Below are positions 1 through 5,431 of a stretch of 8,315 nucleotides of DNA, in pieces. How positions within the stretch are numbered: the first letter of the stretch is position 1; every line of letters starts with the position of its first letter. The notes under the pieces are model-generated. The model was not told the DNA's origin and did not search any database. It was given only the letters and a program-made list of their open reading frames with translations. The stretch covers positions 1 through 8,315 of the forward strand of contig JAEZDB010000474.1 of the NCBI GenBank assembly GCA_023429855.1. The letters run 5' to 3'. This DNA comes from Actinomycetes bacterium. Its GTDB lineage: Bacteria > Actinomycetota > Thermoleophilia > Solirubrobacterales > Solirubrobacteraceae. The position numbers and the translations under genes were made by a program.

Positions 1-366
1 CCGCTGCGCAGCGGCAACGGCCGCGGTGGCAGGGGCGACGGCGGCAACTCCGACCGCCGCGACTCCGGCGGCGACGACACGGGCTCGAGCACGTCGGCCG
101 ACGATGAGGACGAGAACGCCGCCGTTCCGCCGGTCACGCCGAAGGGCCCGTCCGACAAGAGCTGGTTCAAGCGCGCTGGCGAGGCGATCGCCGAGAACGC
201 GCCGACCGTGCTCAAGCGCGCGGGCGTGCCGCTCGGCGCGTCCGCCCTCATCGGCCTCCTCTTCTTCCTCCAGAACGCCCTCGACCGCCGCGACCCGAAG
301 CTCGCCGGCGCACCCCGTGAGCGGGACCGCGCGCTGCGCTTCGACCCAAACCCTCTTCATTCCTGA
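1..366 (+). CDS. C-terminal part of a membrane-anchored surface protein (5' partial)
   Basis: The frame is open from the first base to a TGA at 364-366, giving 121 visible residues; the start lies outside the window. Residues 1-40 are a low-complexity Gly/Asp/Ser/Arg-rich linker. A Lys-rich stretch (48-74) follows, then one hydrophobic segment (about 75-93) suitable as a membrane helix, then a short charged tail with a DRRDPKL motif (95-101). This layout fits a type I membrane anchor: a large extracytoplasmic part, one helix and a small cytoplasmic tail. I believe similar DRRDPKL-type tails occur in actinobacterial surface proteins, but that is from memory. Its position just ahead of a WxL-like gene and a DUF916 gene suggests the same surface system. 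The exposed domains cannot be seen, so no function is assigned. Confidence 0.7.
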   Translation, partial: PLRSGNGRGGRGDGGNSDRRDSGGDDTGSSTSADDEDENAAVPPVTPKGPSDKSWFKRAGEAIAENAPTVLKRAGVPLGASALIGLLFFLQNALDRRDPKLAGAPRERDRALRFDPNPLHS

Positions 367-385
367 CCGTCCAACGTCTGCCGAA

Positions 386-401
386 ACCGCTGTAAAGCGG
401 T
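386..401 (+). promoter_or_regulatory. Small hairpin with GTAA tetraloop
   Basis: ACCGCT (386-391) pairs perfectly with AGCGGT (396-401) around GTAA, which in RNA is a GNRA-type tetraloop. It lies 20 nt after the stop of the preceding gene. There is no T-run behind it, so it is not a classical intrinsic terminator. It could protect an mRNA 3' end or form part of the leader of the WxL-like gene. Confidence 0.4.
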
Positions 402-405
402 GAGG

Positions 406-428
406 TGGCTGCCGATGACTTGGCTGCC
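406..428 (+). repeat. Direct repeat TGGCTGCC x2
   Basis: TGGCTGCC occurs at 406-413 and again at 421-428, a 15-nt period, within the leader before the WxL-like gene. It could be a tandem protein-binding site. Eight-base repeats can arise by chance, so this is only a candidate. Confidence 0.3.
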
Positions 429-438
429 ACTTCGATTA

Positions 439-475
439 CCGAGTCACCCGTCATCCCTGACCTCTGACGACTCGG
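439..475 (+). promoter_or_regulatory. Composite stem-loop in the leader of the WxL-like gene
   Basis: CCGAGT (439-444) pairs with ACTCGG (470-475). Directly inside it, CGTCA (449-453) pairs with TGACG (465-469), with a 4-nt bulge on the 5' side and an 11-nt pyrimidine-rich loop (454-464, beginning TCCCT). The eleven pairs are all Watson-Crick. The structure sits 44 nt upstream of the ATG at 520. A role as a leader element controlling the gene is inference. Confidence 0.4.
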
Positions 476-519
476 CGGCTTCACTGGCCGATCCCCAACC
501 ACCGAACGGCTCTCCCATC

Positions 520-1113
520 ATGTTCCCAGCATCGCGCCCACTACTCGCTCGCCTGGCTGCAGCTTCGGCTAGCGCCGCAGTCGTCGCCGCGCTGGCCGCA
601 GCCCCGGCCAACGCCGAAACCGCCGACGCCGACGCCGTCATCAACTCCGGCACCCTGATCTTCCTGAACAGCACGCCTGGCGACGTCTCGTTCCAGCCGA
701 TCACCCTGAACGGCGCGAACCAGACCTCTACGCCCGCCGTGCCGCAGAACATCCGCGTTCAGGACGCACGCGGTATCGCCGATGCCTGGAAGATCGACAT
801 GCAGCCGACGCGCTTCACGCACAGCGTGACGCCGACCGAGCAGCTTCCGGCCACCGCGCTCTCGATTCCGGCGGCTCCGGCGGCGGCGACCTGCCTCCCG
901 TCGTCGACCTGCACCCCGGCGACCAACACGGTCTCCTACGCGCTGCCCGTGGACGCGGCGCCCGCCCCGGCCACTACGATCTACCAGGCCGCTGCTGACA
1001 CCGGCCGTGGTCAGATGGAGTTCAATCTCGGTTGGCAGCTGGGCATCCCAGCAGAGACCGCCGCCGGGACCTACAACTCGACGTGGACCTACACCCTCAA
1101 CACCGCTCCGTAG
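520..1113 (+). CDS. Secreted WxL-domain-like surface protein
   Basis: The product has 197 residues. I chose ATG 520 because a signal peptide begins there: Arg residues, an Ala/Val-rich core, and a likely cleavage after ANA at residue 32. The reading frame extends further upstream without signal-like character. The mature part matches the pattern of WxL domains: a D-x-RG-x-x-x-x-W element (82-90) followed by KIDM; a GWQL at 171-174, which is itself W-x-L; and a terminal STWTYTLNTAP (187-197) resembling the family's closing motif. Cys125 and Cys131 could form a disulfide. In Bacillota, WxL domains bind peptidoglycan non-covalently and work with DUF916 partner proteins. The next gene encodes such a protein 17 nt downstream, which supports the call. 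The domain is divergent and the first WxL is W-K-I, so 'WxL-like' is the safe name. No convincing Shine-Dalgarno sequence is visible. Confidence 0.7.
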   Translation: MFPASRPLLARLAAASASAAVVAALAAAPANAETADADAVINSGTLIFLNSTPGDVSFQPITLNGANQTSTPAVPQNIRVQDARGIADAWKIDMQPTRFTHSVTPTEQLPATALSIPAAPAAATCLPSSTCTPATNTVSYALPVDAAPAPATTIYQAAADTGRGQMEFNLGWQLGIPAETAAGTYNSTWTYTLNTAP

Positions 1114-1130
1114 CCTCGAGCCGCCGGCCC

Positions 1131-2345
1131 GTGCGGGCCCTCGCTGCGCGGTTCGCCTTCCTCCTTGCCCTCCTGTTCCTGGCGTCGGCCGCTCCGGTCG
1201 CCGCCCAGGGCGCGCCCGCCGTCGACGGCATCAGCGCGCGCGCTGTCGACGCGTCGGGCAAGTCGATCGGTCGGGCCTACTTCGTCGAGCGCCGCAACGC
1301 GGGCTCCAAGTTCGTCGGCCATATCGCGATCTCGAACTCCGGCAAGACCTTTGCGCGGCTCTACGTCGACGCCGTCGACGCCGTCACGAGCAACCGCGGC
1401 GGCACCGTCTTCGCCCCGCGCGACGCGCCCGACAAGAGCGTGGGCGCGTGGATCACGCCGTCGAAGAAGCTGATCCGCCTGGATCCCGGCGACGAGAAGA
1501 TCGTCGCGTTCACCGTCGACATCCCTGAGGACGCGTACCCCGGCGATCACGTCGGCGGCGTCGCGATCGAGCCGCTGCGCCGCAAGACCACGGGCGGGCA
1601 GTTCGCCGTCACGCAGGTGCTGCGCGTCGCGATCGCGACCCAGATCCGCGTGCGCGGTCCGGTGCAGCGCAACATGCAGCCGAAGGTGCTGCGGCTCGAG
1701 GCCGTCCGCGGGTCGCAGATCCCGGCGCTCTTCATCCGCCTCGACAACAAGGGCGACCTGCTCTGCCGCCCGACGCTGACGGCCACGCTCTACAAGGACG
1801 AGAAGCTGCTGTCGTCGGAGAAGCGCGACGTCGACACGATCCTCTCGCGCACGGCGATCGACTACCCGCTGTACTGGTCGAACGGCCTCAAGAAGGGCAA
1901 GTACCAGGCTGCCGTCCGCACGGAGGGCTGCGGCAAGGCCGTCGAGACGCAAGCCGACGTCGAGCTCAAGGACGACCTCTCGGGCACGACGGCGCCAGCG
2001 ACGACCGGCGTCGTGCCGGAGCCCGAGGGCGAGGACCTGCCGACGTGGGCGCAGATCGCGCTCGCCGCGCTGATTGCGCTGGTGCTCCTCGGCCTGGGCT
2101 TCTGGCTCGCCAAGCGCTCGGGTCGCGATGACGACGATGACGACGACCGCCGCGACCGCGACCATGAGGCTGACCTCGCGCGTCGTGAGCGCGAGCTCGA
2201 GCTGCAGCGCCGCGAGCAGGAGCTCGCGCGCCGCGAAGCCGAGCTGCGCGGCCAAGCGGGCACTGGCGGGCCTGTGGTCCCGCCGCCGGCTGGTGGCACC
2301 CAGCCGCCCGACCCGCCGAAGAGCCCGCCCAAAGACGTCTTCTAA
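1131..2345 (+). CDS. DUF916 / WxL-interacting-type membrane protein
   Basis: The product is 404 residues from GTG 1131. I chose this start because a signal peptide (VRALAARF, then a Leu/Ala core ending near VAAQ at 26) begins there; longer in-frame starts overlap the preceding gene. Residues about 31-150 resemble the DUF916 domain, an Ig-like fold linked to peptidoglycan: an AYFVE element, SNSGK, LDPGDEKIVAFTVDIP, then YPGDHVGGVAIEP. Residues about 155-285 form a second beta-rich region in the place where classical WxIPs carry DUF3324. One membrane helix spans about 306-325. The cytoplasmic tail is unusual: seven consecutive Asp (333-339), a heptad-like charged coiled coil (about 347-375, REREL/RREQEL/RREAEL), then a Pro-rich end. 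Known WxIPs have only a short tail. It probably holds the adjacent WxL-like protein at the cell surface. No strong ribosome-binding site is seen, so it may be translationally coupled. Confidence 0.75.
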   Translation: MRALAARFAFLLALLFLASAAPVAAQGAPAVDGISARAVDASGKSIGRAYFVERRNAGSKFVGHIAISNSGKTFARLYVDAVDAVTSNRGGTVFAPRDAPDKSVGAWITPSKKLIRLDPGDEKIVAFTVDIPEDAYPGDHVGGVAIEPLRRKTTGGQFAVTQVLRVAIATQIRVRGPVQRNMQPKVLRLEAVRGSQIPALFIRLDNKGDLLCRPTLTATLYKDEKLLSSEKRDVDTILSRTAIDYPLYWSNGLKKGKYQAAVRTEGCGKAVETQADVELKDDLSGTTAPATTGVVPEPEGEDLPTWAQIALAALIALVLLGLGFWLAKRSGRDDDDDDDRRDRDHEADLARRERELELQRREQELARREAELRGQAGTGGPVVPPPAGGTQPPDPPKSPPKDVF

Positions 2346-2368
2346 CCCCGCGCCCCCGGACGCGTGGG
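2346..2368 (+). terminator. GC-rich hairpin after the DUF916 gene
   Basis: Directly after the TAA, CCCCGCG (2346-2352) can pair with CGCG-T-GGG (2361-2368, with T2365 bulged) around an 8-nt loop. There is no proper T-tract (only GATTT follows), so termination by this hairpin is uncertain. The next gene appears to have its own promoter. Confidence 0.3.
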
Positions 2369-2390
2369 GATTTGGCGACCGAGCGTTCGC

Positions 2391-2396
2391 TACGTT
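2391..2396 (+). promoter_or_regulatory. Candidate -10 box TACGTT for a leaderless tetR mRNA
   Basis: TACGTT matches the actinobacterial TAnnnT -10 pattern and lies 6 nt before ATG 2403, so transcription would begin at or next to the A of the start codon. No good -35 was found. AGCG-TT-CGCT (2382-2391) overlaps the box and is a weak candidate operator for self-repression. Confidence 0.45.
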
Positions 2397-2402
2397 GGAG
2401 TG

Positions 2403-2999
2403 ATGGCAGGGCGGCGAAGCGACGAAGCGGCACGGGCCACGCGGGTGGCGATCCTGCAGCGCGCGGTCGAGGTCGCGTCGCTCGAGGGGTTTGAGGGCAT
2501 CACGATCGGCTCGCTCGCGAAGGACCTGGAGATGAGCAAGGCCGGGATCCTGGGGCACTTCCACACGAAGGAGCAGCTCCAGCTGGCCGCCTACGGCGAG
2601 GCGGCTGCCACGTTCCGCGCGCTGGTCGTCGAGCCGGGCCGCGGCGAGCACGGGCTTGCGCGCCTGCAGGGCTACTGCGCACGCTGGGCGACGTTCGTCA
2701 CGAACCCGCCGTGGCCGGGCGGCTGCATCCTGACGGCGGCCTCGTTCGAGTTCGACGACAAGCCGGGGGCGATGCACGACGCCATCGAGCGCGGCGCGCT
2801 CTGGTGGCGCGAGCGGATCCGCGAGGCGGCGCAGGAGGCCATCGACGCCGGTGAGCTGCCGACGGGCACGGATCCCGACCAGGTCGCGTTCACGGTCGTG
2901 GCACTGGCGACCGGCACGGTGCGCGTGCGGCAGACGCATCGCGACCCGGAGGCAGGCGCACGCCTGCGACGCGCTTACGACGCGCTCCTCGCTGCCTAG
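2403..2999 (+). CDS. TetR-family transcriptional regulator
   Basis: The product has 198 residues, a normal TetR size. The N-terminal DNA-binding domain is typical: ATRVAILQRAVEVASLEGF (about 12-30), then the helix-turn-helix ITIGSLAKDLEMSKAGILGHF (33-53) and the HTKEQL segment (54-59). The C-terminal ligand domain has PPWPGGCILTAASFEFDDKPG (102-122), which resembles the TetR C-terminal subgroup in which a GGC-(I/L)L..AA..EFDD motif recurs; I believe this is TetR_C_13. ATG 2403 is preferred because it lies 6 nt after a TAnnnT box; GTG 2400 is an in-frame alternative. The ligand is unknown. It lies between the surface cassette and the membrane/peptidase operon, all on the same strand, so its targets cannot be deduced from divergent promoters. 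Confidence 0.9.
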   Translation: MAGRRSDEAARATRVAILQRAVEVASLEGFEGITIGSLAKDLEMSKAGILGHFHTKEQLQLAAYGEAAATFRALVVEPGRGEHGLARLQGYCARWATFVTNPPWPGGCILTAASFEFDDKPGAMHDAIERGALWWRERIREAAQEAIDAGELPTGTDPDQVAFTVVALATGTVRVRQTHRDPEAGARLRRAYDALLAA

Positions 3000-3042
3000 C
3001 CACGTGCGGTGAGCGCGCGGCGCCGCGGCCGAGAGAACACGC

Positions 3043-3129
3043 CGCGGGTCGCGCCTAACCTGTGTCCCCTTGGTAGGCACGACCCGCGTCGCGGTCGAAG
3101 GCCGATCCCCTGAAATCGTCGGCCTTCGG
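3043..3129 (+). ncRNA. Candidate small RNA: twin hairpins with TCCCCT loops
   Basis: Hairpin 1: CGCGGGTCG (3043-3051) pairs with CGACCCGCG (3080-3088). After one mismatch, GCCTAACC (3053-3060) pairs with GGTAGGC (3072-3078) with one bulged A, leaving loop 3061-3071 with TCCCCT. Hairpin 2: CGAAGGCCGA (3096-3105) pairs perfectly with TCGGCCTTCG (3119-3128), and its 13-nt loop (3106-3118) begins with TCCCCT. Two adjacent hairpins with C-rich loops is the architecture of the actinobacterial 6C RNA family, although that family has six or more Cs per loop and here there are four. C-rich loops in sRNAs often bind Shine-Dalgarno-like G-rich mRNA sites. I see no clear promoter, so these could instead be 3'-end structures of the tetR mRNA. 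Confidence 0.4.
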
Positions 3130-3144
3130 ATAGCCCGCGCAAGA

Positions 3145-3160
3145 GACTCTGGAGGGAGTC
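3145..3160 (+). other. Hairpin presenting TGGAGG in its loop
   Basis: GACTC (3145-3149) pairs with GAGTC (3156-3160) around TGGAGG. The loop is a near-perfect Shine-Dalgarno sequence, but no start codon of a plausible gene follows at a usable distance. It is G-rich where the two upstream hairpin loops are C-rich. Confidence 0.35.
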
Positions 3161-3164
3161 GCCG

Positions 3165-3204
3165 CCTCGCTTCACGGGTGTCCAGTCCGAATGTGAGCGC
3201 GAGG
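3165..3204 (+). other. Stem-loop CCTCGC/GCGAGG
   Basis: CCTCGC (3165-3170) pairs with GCGAGG (3199-3204). Inside, TCAC (3172-3175) can pair with GTGA (3193-3196) across a small internal loop. It is the fourth hairpin in the row within this gene-free region. Confidence 0.35.
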
Positions 3205-3329
3205 TGTGTGTCGGGGCGTACACATAAGGTCGGCTGGTTAGGCCAGTTGTGCAAGTTGCTGAACGCGCGTTTCGGGGATTTCTGGACGCCCGTTCGACGG
3301 AACGTGGTGTCCGCCCCGCTATTGGAGCG

Positions 3330-3390
3330 CCACTGCGCCAGTGGACGGTATGGATGGCCGGGTGCGACCCGTCCACTTGGCCCGGCCGGG
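3330..3390 (+). promoter_or_regulatory. Interleaved stems with switch/pseudoknot topology
   Basis: Three perfect pairings compete or interlock. A: CCACTG (3330-3335) with CAGTGG (3339-3344). B: AGTGGACGG (3340-3348) with CCGTCCACT (3369-3377). C: GGCCGGG (3356-3362) with CCCGGCC (3381-3387). A and B share bases 3340-3344, so they exclude each other. B and C are ordered B5'-C5'-B3'-C3', the topology of an H-type pseudoknot. CCCGGCCGGG (3381-3390) is also a perfect palindrome. The block ends 55 nt before the DUF308 gene. It could be a leader switch if transcription starts upstream, or a separate RNA or protein-binding region if the gene is leaderless. Confidence 0.4.
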
Positions 3391-3432
3391 CAGACCTGGG
3401 CACGCCGATGCACCCCCTAGGAGATGGCGCGG

Positions 3433-3438
3433 TAGCGT
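3433..3438 (+). promoter_or_regulatory. Candidate -10 box TAGCGT for the membrane/peptidase operon
   Basis: TAGCGT fits TAnnnT and is followed by 7 nt and ATG 3446, which predicts a leaderless transcript. No -35 resembling TTGACA was found at normal spacing. No Shine-Dalgarno sequence precedes ATG 3446, which agrees with leaderless initiation. Confidence 0.45.
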
Positions 3439-3445
3439 TGCGCCC

Positions 3446-4054
3446 ATGACGACCGACGTTACGAGCGCCGAGGTCCGCGCCGCCGCCGAACCGAAGTACG
3501 GCAAGGGCCTGGGGATCTTCTTTCTCGTGCTCGGCGTCGTCACGATCGGCGCCGGCATCCTGGCGATGGTCTACCCCGAGCTCACCCTGCTCGTGATCTC
3601 GCTGCTCACCGGTGGCGCGCTGATCGTCTTCTCGTCGCTCGACCTCGCCGAGGCGCTGTTCGACGGCAACGAGGGCGATACCACCCACCGCACGCTCGGC
3701 GCGATCGCGGCGATCCTCGGCCTCGTGCTCGGGCTCGTCGTGATCCGGCACCCCTTCAACTCGCTCGCCGTGATCATCCTCGCGCTCGGCGTCTACCTCG
3801 TCGTCGCGGGCGTCGTCGGCTCGATCAAGGCCGTCCGCACGCTCTCGAGCGACCGCGCGGCCCGGATGCTCGCCTCGATCGCGATGCTCGCGTTCGGCGT
3901 GCTGATCCTCGCGCTGCCGGGTCTCAGTCTGAAGACGCTCGCGCTGTTTGCCGGTCTCGGGCTGATCGCTCGCGGCGTCATCGCCATCTTCGTCGGACTC
4001 GTCGCCATCAAGACGGCCAAGCTCGCCGAGCAGCTTGCCGCGCCGCAATCCTAA
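3446..4054 (+). CDS. DUF308/HdeD-like integral membrane protein
   Basis: The product has 202 residues and is almost entirely membrane helices (about six). Three related two-helix units can be seen: one around the YPELTLLVISLLTGG stretch (43-57), one around HPFNSLAVIILALGVYLVV (102-120), and one around LPGLSLKTLALFAGLGLIARG (157-177). Each has a Pro followed by Ser/Thr-Leu and then a Gly-rich helix. That pattern matches the DUF308 family, which includes the E. coli acid-resistance membrane protein HdeD. The biochemical role of the family is poorly known. ATG 3446 begins a short polar N-terminus and follows a TAnnnT box; longer in-frame extensions run into the structured intergenic region. The stop codon overlaps the Shine-Dalgarno sequence of the M20 peptidase gene, so the two are probably co-transcribed. 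Confidence 0.85.
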   Translation: MTTDVTSAEVRAAAEPKYGKGLGIFFLVLGVVTIGAGILAMVYPELTLLVISLLTGGALIVFSSLDLAEALFDGNEGDTTHRTLGAIAAILGLVLGLVVIRHPFNSLAVIILALGVYLVVAGVVGSIKAVRTLSSDRAARMLASIAMLAFGVLILALPGLSLKTLALFAGLGLIARGVIAIFVGLVAIKTAKLAEQLAAPQS

Positions 4055-4058
4055 GGAG
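4053..4058 (+). promoter_or_regulatory. Ribosome-binding site AAGGAG of the M20 peptidase gene
   Basis: AAGGAG overlaps the TAA stop of the DUF308 gene and ends 11 nt before ATG 4070. It is the best Shine-Dalgarno match in the window. It supports this start and shows that this gene is translated from inside a polycistronic mRNA, unlike the leaderless first gene. Confidence 0.65.
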
Positions 4059-4069
4059 CCCCGGCCGCC

Positions 4070-5431
4070 ATGCCCAACACCCCTGCGCTCGCCGGCAAAG
4101 TCCGCGAGCTCATGCCGCAGCTGCAGCGCGAGCTCGAAGACCTCGTTCGCATCCCGTCTGTCTCCGGCGACGGCCTCCCGCACGAGCCGATCCAGGCGGC
4201 GCACGATGCCGTCGCCGAGCTGCTCCGCAGCGCCGGCGTGGAGAAGGTCTGGACCCTCGACCTGCCCGAGACCAACCCGATCGTGATGGGCGAGATCCCG
4301 GCACCGCCCGGCGCCCCGACCGTGCTGCTCTACAGCCACTACGACGTCGTGCCCGCCGGCGACCTCGACGAGTGGGACACCGACCCGTTCGAGCCGGTGG
4401 TCAAAGACGGCGCGATGTTCGGCCGCGGCTCGGCCGACACGAAGTCCAACATCGTCGCCCACGTCGGCGCGCTGCGCGCGTGGGACGGCAAGCCGCCGGT
4501 CGGCATCAAGATCGTGATCGAGGGCCAGGAGGAGACGGGCGGCGGCGCGCTCACCCCGTACCCGCCGACGAACCCAGAGCTGTTCGCGTCTGACGTGATG
4601 ATCATCGGCGACATGGGCAGCGTGGAGCCCGGCGTGCCGACCCTGACGACGGCGCTCCGTGGCATGGCCGAGGTCACCCTCGAGGTCCGCACGCTCGCCT
4701 CGGGGAAACACTCGGGCCAGTACGGCGGCGCCGCGCCCGACGCCCTCGTGGCGCTGGTGCAGGCGCTCGCGACGCTCCACGACGAGCACGGCGACGTGGC
4801 CGTGGCAGGCCTGCGCCGCAACGAGTGGACGGGCGGCGGCGTGAGCGAGGCCGAGTTCCGCGAGCTCGCCGAGATCGTTGGCGACACCCCGCTCATCGGC
4901 ACCGGCAACCTCGGTTCGCGCGTCGTCTCCGGCCCGGCGATCACGATCGTCGGCATCGACGCGCCGTCGGTCGACGGCGCGCTCAACGCCGTGTCGCCCT
5001 ACGCCCGCGCCAAGCTCAACGTGCGGGTGCACCCCGAGCAGGACGCCGAAGAGGCGCAGGCCGCGGTGATCGCCCACCTCGAGCAGACGAAGCCCTTCGG
5101 CATCAGCTTCACCCTGTCGACCGGGGCGACGGGCAACGGCTTCGCCGCCCGTACCGAGAGCCTCGCTTACGACGCCGCCCGCGCCTCGTGGGAGGCGACC
5201 TGGCAGGCCGACGTGGTCAAGGTCGGCGTCGGCGGATCGATCCCGCTCGTCAACGCCCTGCAGCGCGCCGCGCCGGGGGCCGACTTCCTGCTGGTCGGCA
5301 CGACCGACGGCTACGCCAACATCCACGGCCCCAACGAGCGCGTGCTGCTCGACGAGTTCGAGAAGGCGACCCTCGCCGAGGCCGACTTCTTCGGCCGCTT
5401 CGCTGCCGCCTACGCCGAGGCGCAGGTGTGA
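4070..5431 (+). CDS. M20-family metallopeptidase (dipeptidase-type)
   Basis: The product has 453 residues, the normal length for M20 dipeptidase-like enzymes, and appears intact. The co-catalytic dizinc site is readable: YSHYDVVP supplies His90 and the catalytic-type Asp92; RGSADTKS supplies the bridging Asp123; GQEETGG supplies the general base and a metal ligand (Glu154/Glu155); IIGDMG supplies Asp181; NIHGPNE near the end supplies His419. GKHSGQYGGAAPDAL (212-226) marks the lid/dimerisation domain. Small oddity: the usual D-(D/M)-K-G is DTKS here. The family removes residues from dipeptides, acylated amino acids or similar amides in the cytoplasm. The next gene overlaps it (GTGA) and encodes an AbgT-type transporter, recalling the abgAB-abgT arrangement for p-aminobenzoyl-glutamate. 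The true substrate is unknown, and a carnosinase-like dipeptidase is equally possible. Confidence 0.9.
   Translation: MPNTPALAGKVRELMPQLQRELEDLVRIPSVSGDGLPHEPIQAAHDAVAELLRSAGVEKVWTLDLPETNPIVMGEIPAPPGAPTVLLYSHYDVVPAGDLDEWDTDPFEPVVKDGAMFGRGSADTKSNIVAHVGALRAWDGKPPVGIKIVIEGQEETGGGALTPYPPTNPELFASDVMIIGDMGSVEPGVPTLTTALRGMAEVTLEVRTLASGKHSGQYGGAAPDALVALVQALATLHDEHGDVAVAGLRRNEWTGGGVSEAEFRELAEIVGDTPLIGTGNLGSRVVSGPAITIVGIDAPSVDGALNAVSPYARAKLNVRVHPEQDAEEAQAAVIAHLEQTKPFGISFTLSTGATGNGFAARTESLAYDAARASWEATWQADVVKVGVGGSIPLVNALQRAAPGADFLLVGTTDGYANIHGPNERVLLDEFEKATLAEADFFGRFAAAYAEAQV

Larger units (their letters stand above)
3000..3445 (+). other. 446-nt non-coding, highly structured intergenic region
   Basis: No credible gene lies between the tetR stop (2999) and ATG 3446. 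One frame is open for about 116 codons (from TTG 3070), but its third positions are poor in G/C compared with the neighbours and it has no recognisable protein character. The stretch instead contains at least six inverted repeats with arms of 5-10 bp: 3043-3088, 3096-3128, 3145-3160, 3165-3204, 3330-3344, and the interleaved pair 3340-3377 / 3356-3387. This density suggests one or more structured RNAs, or terminator plus leader. I did not recognise tRNA, tmRNA, RNase P, SRP RNA or a glycine riboswitch. Confidence 0.6.

Noticed and set aside
3071..3180. tRNA-like string (TGGTAGGC followed by a stem and loop)
   Set aside because: No T-arm GGTTCGAATCC, no acceptor stem pairing and no plausible anticodon arm could be found.
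3043..3204. Glycine riboswitch, suggested by GACTCTGGAG at 3145-3154
   Set aside because: The other conserved glycine-aptamer pieces, such as CTCTCAGGC, are absent, and the flanking stems do not fit.
3070..3420. Open frame of about 116 codons in the tetR-DUF308 gap
   Set aside because: TTG start with no RBS, third-position G/C much lower than in neighbouring genes, no domain-like pattern, and strong hairpins run through it.
1089..5326. Two very long minus-strand open frames (over 770 codons each)
   Set aside because: They are antisense to clearly recognisable plus-strand proteins, rich in Arg/Asp/Ala/Gly as expected for shadows in high-GC DNA, and have no domain features.
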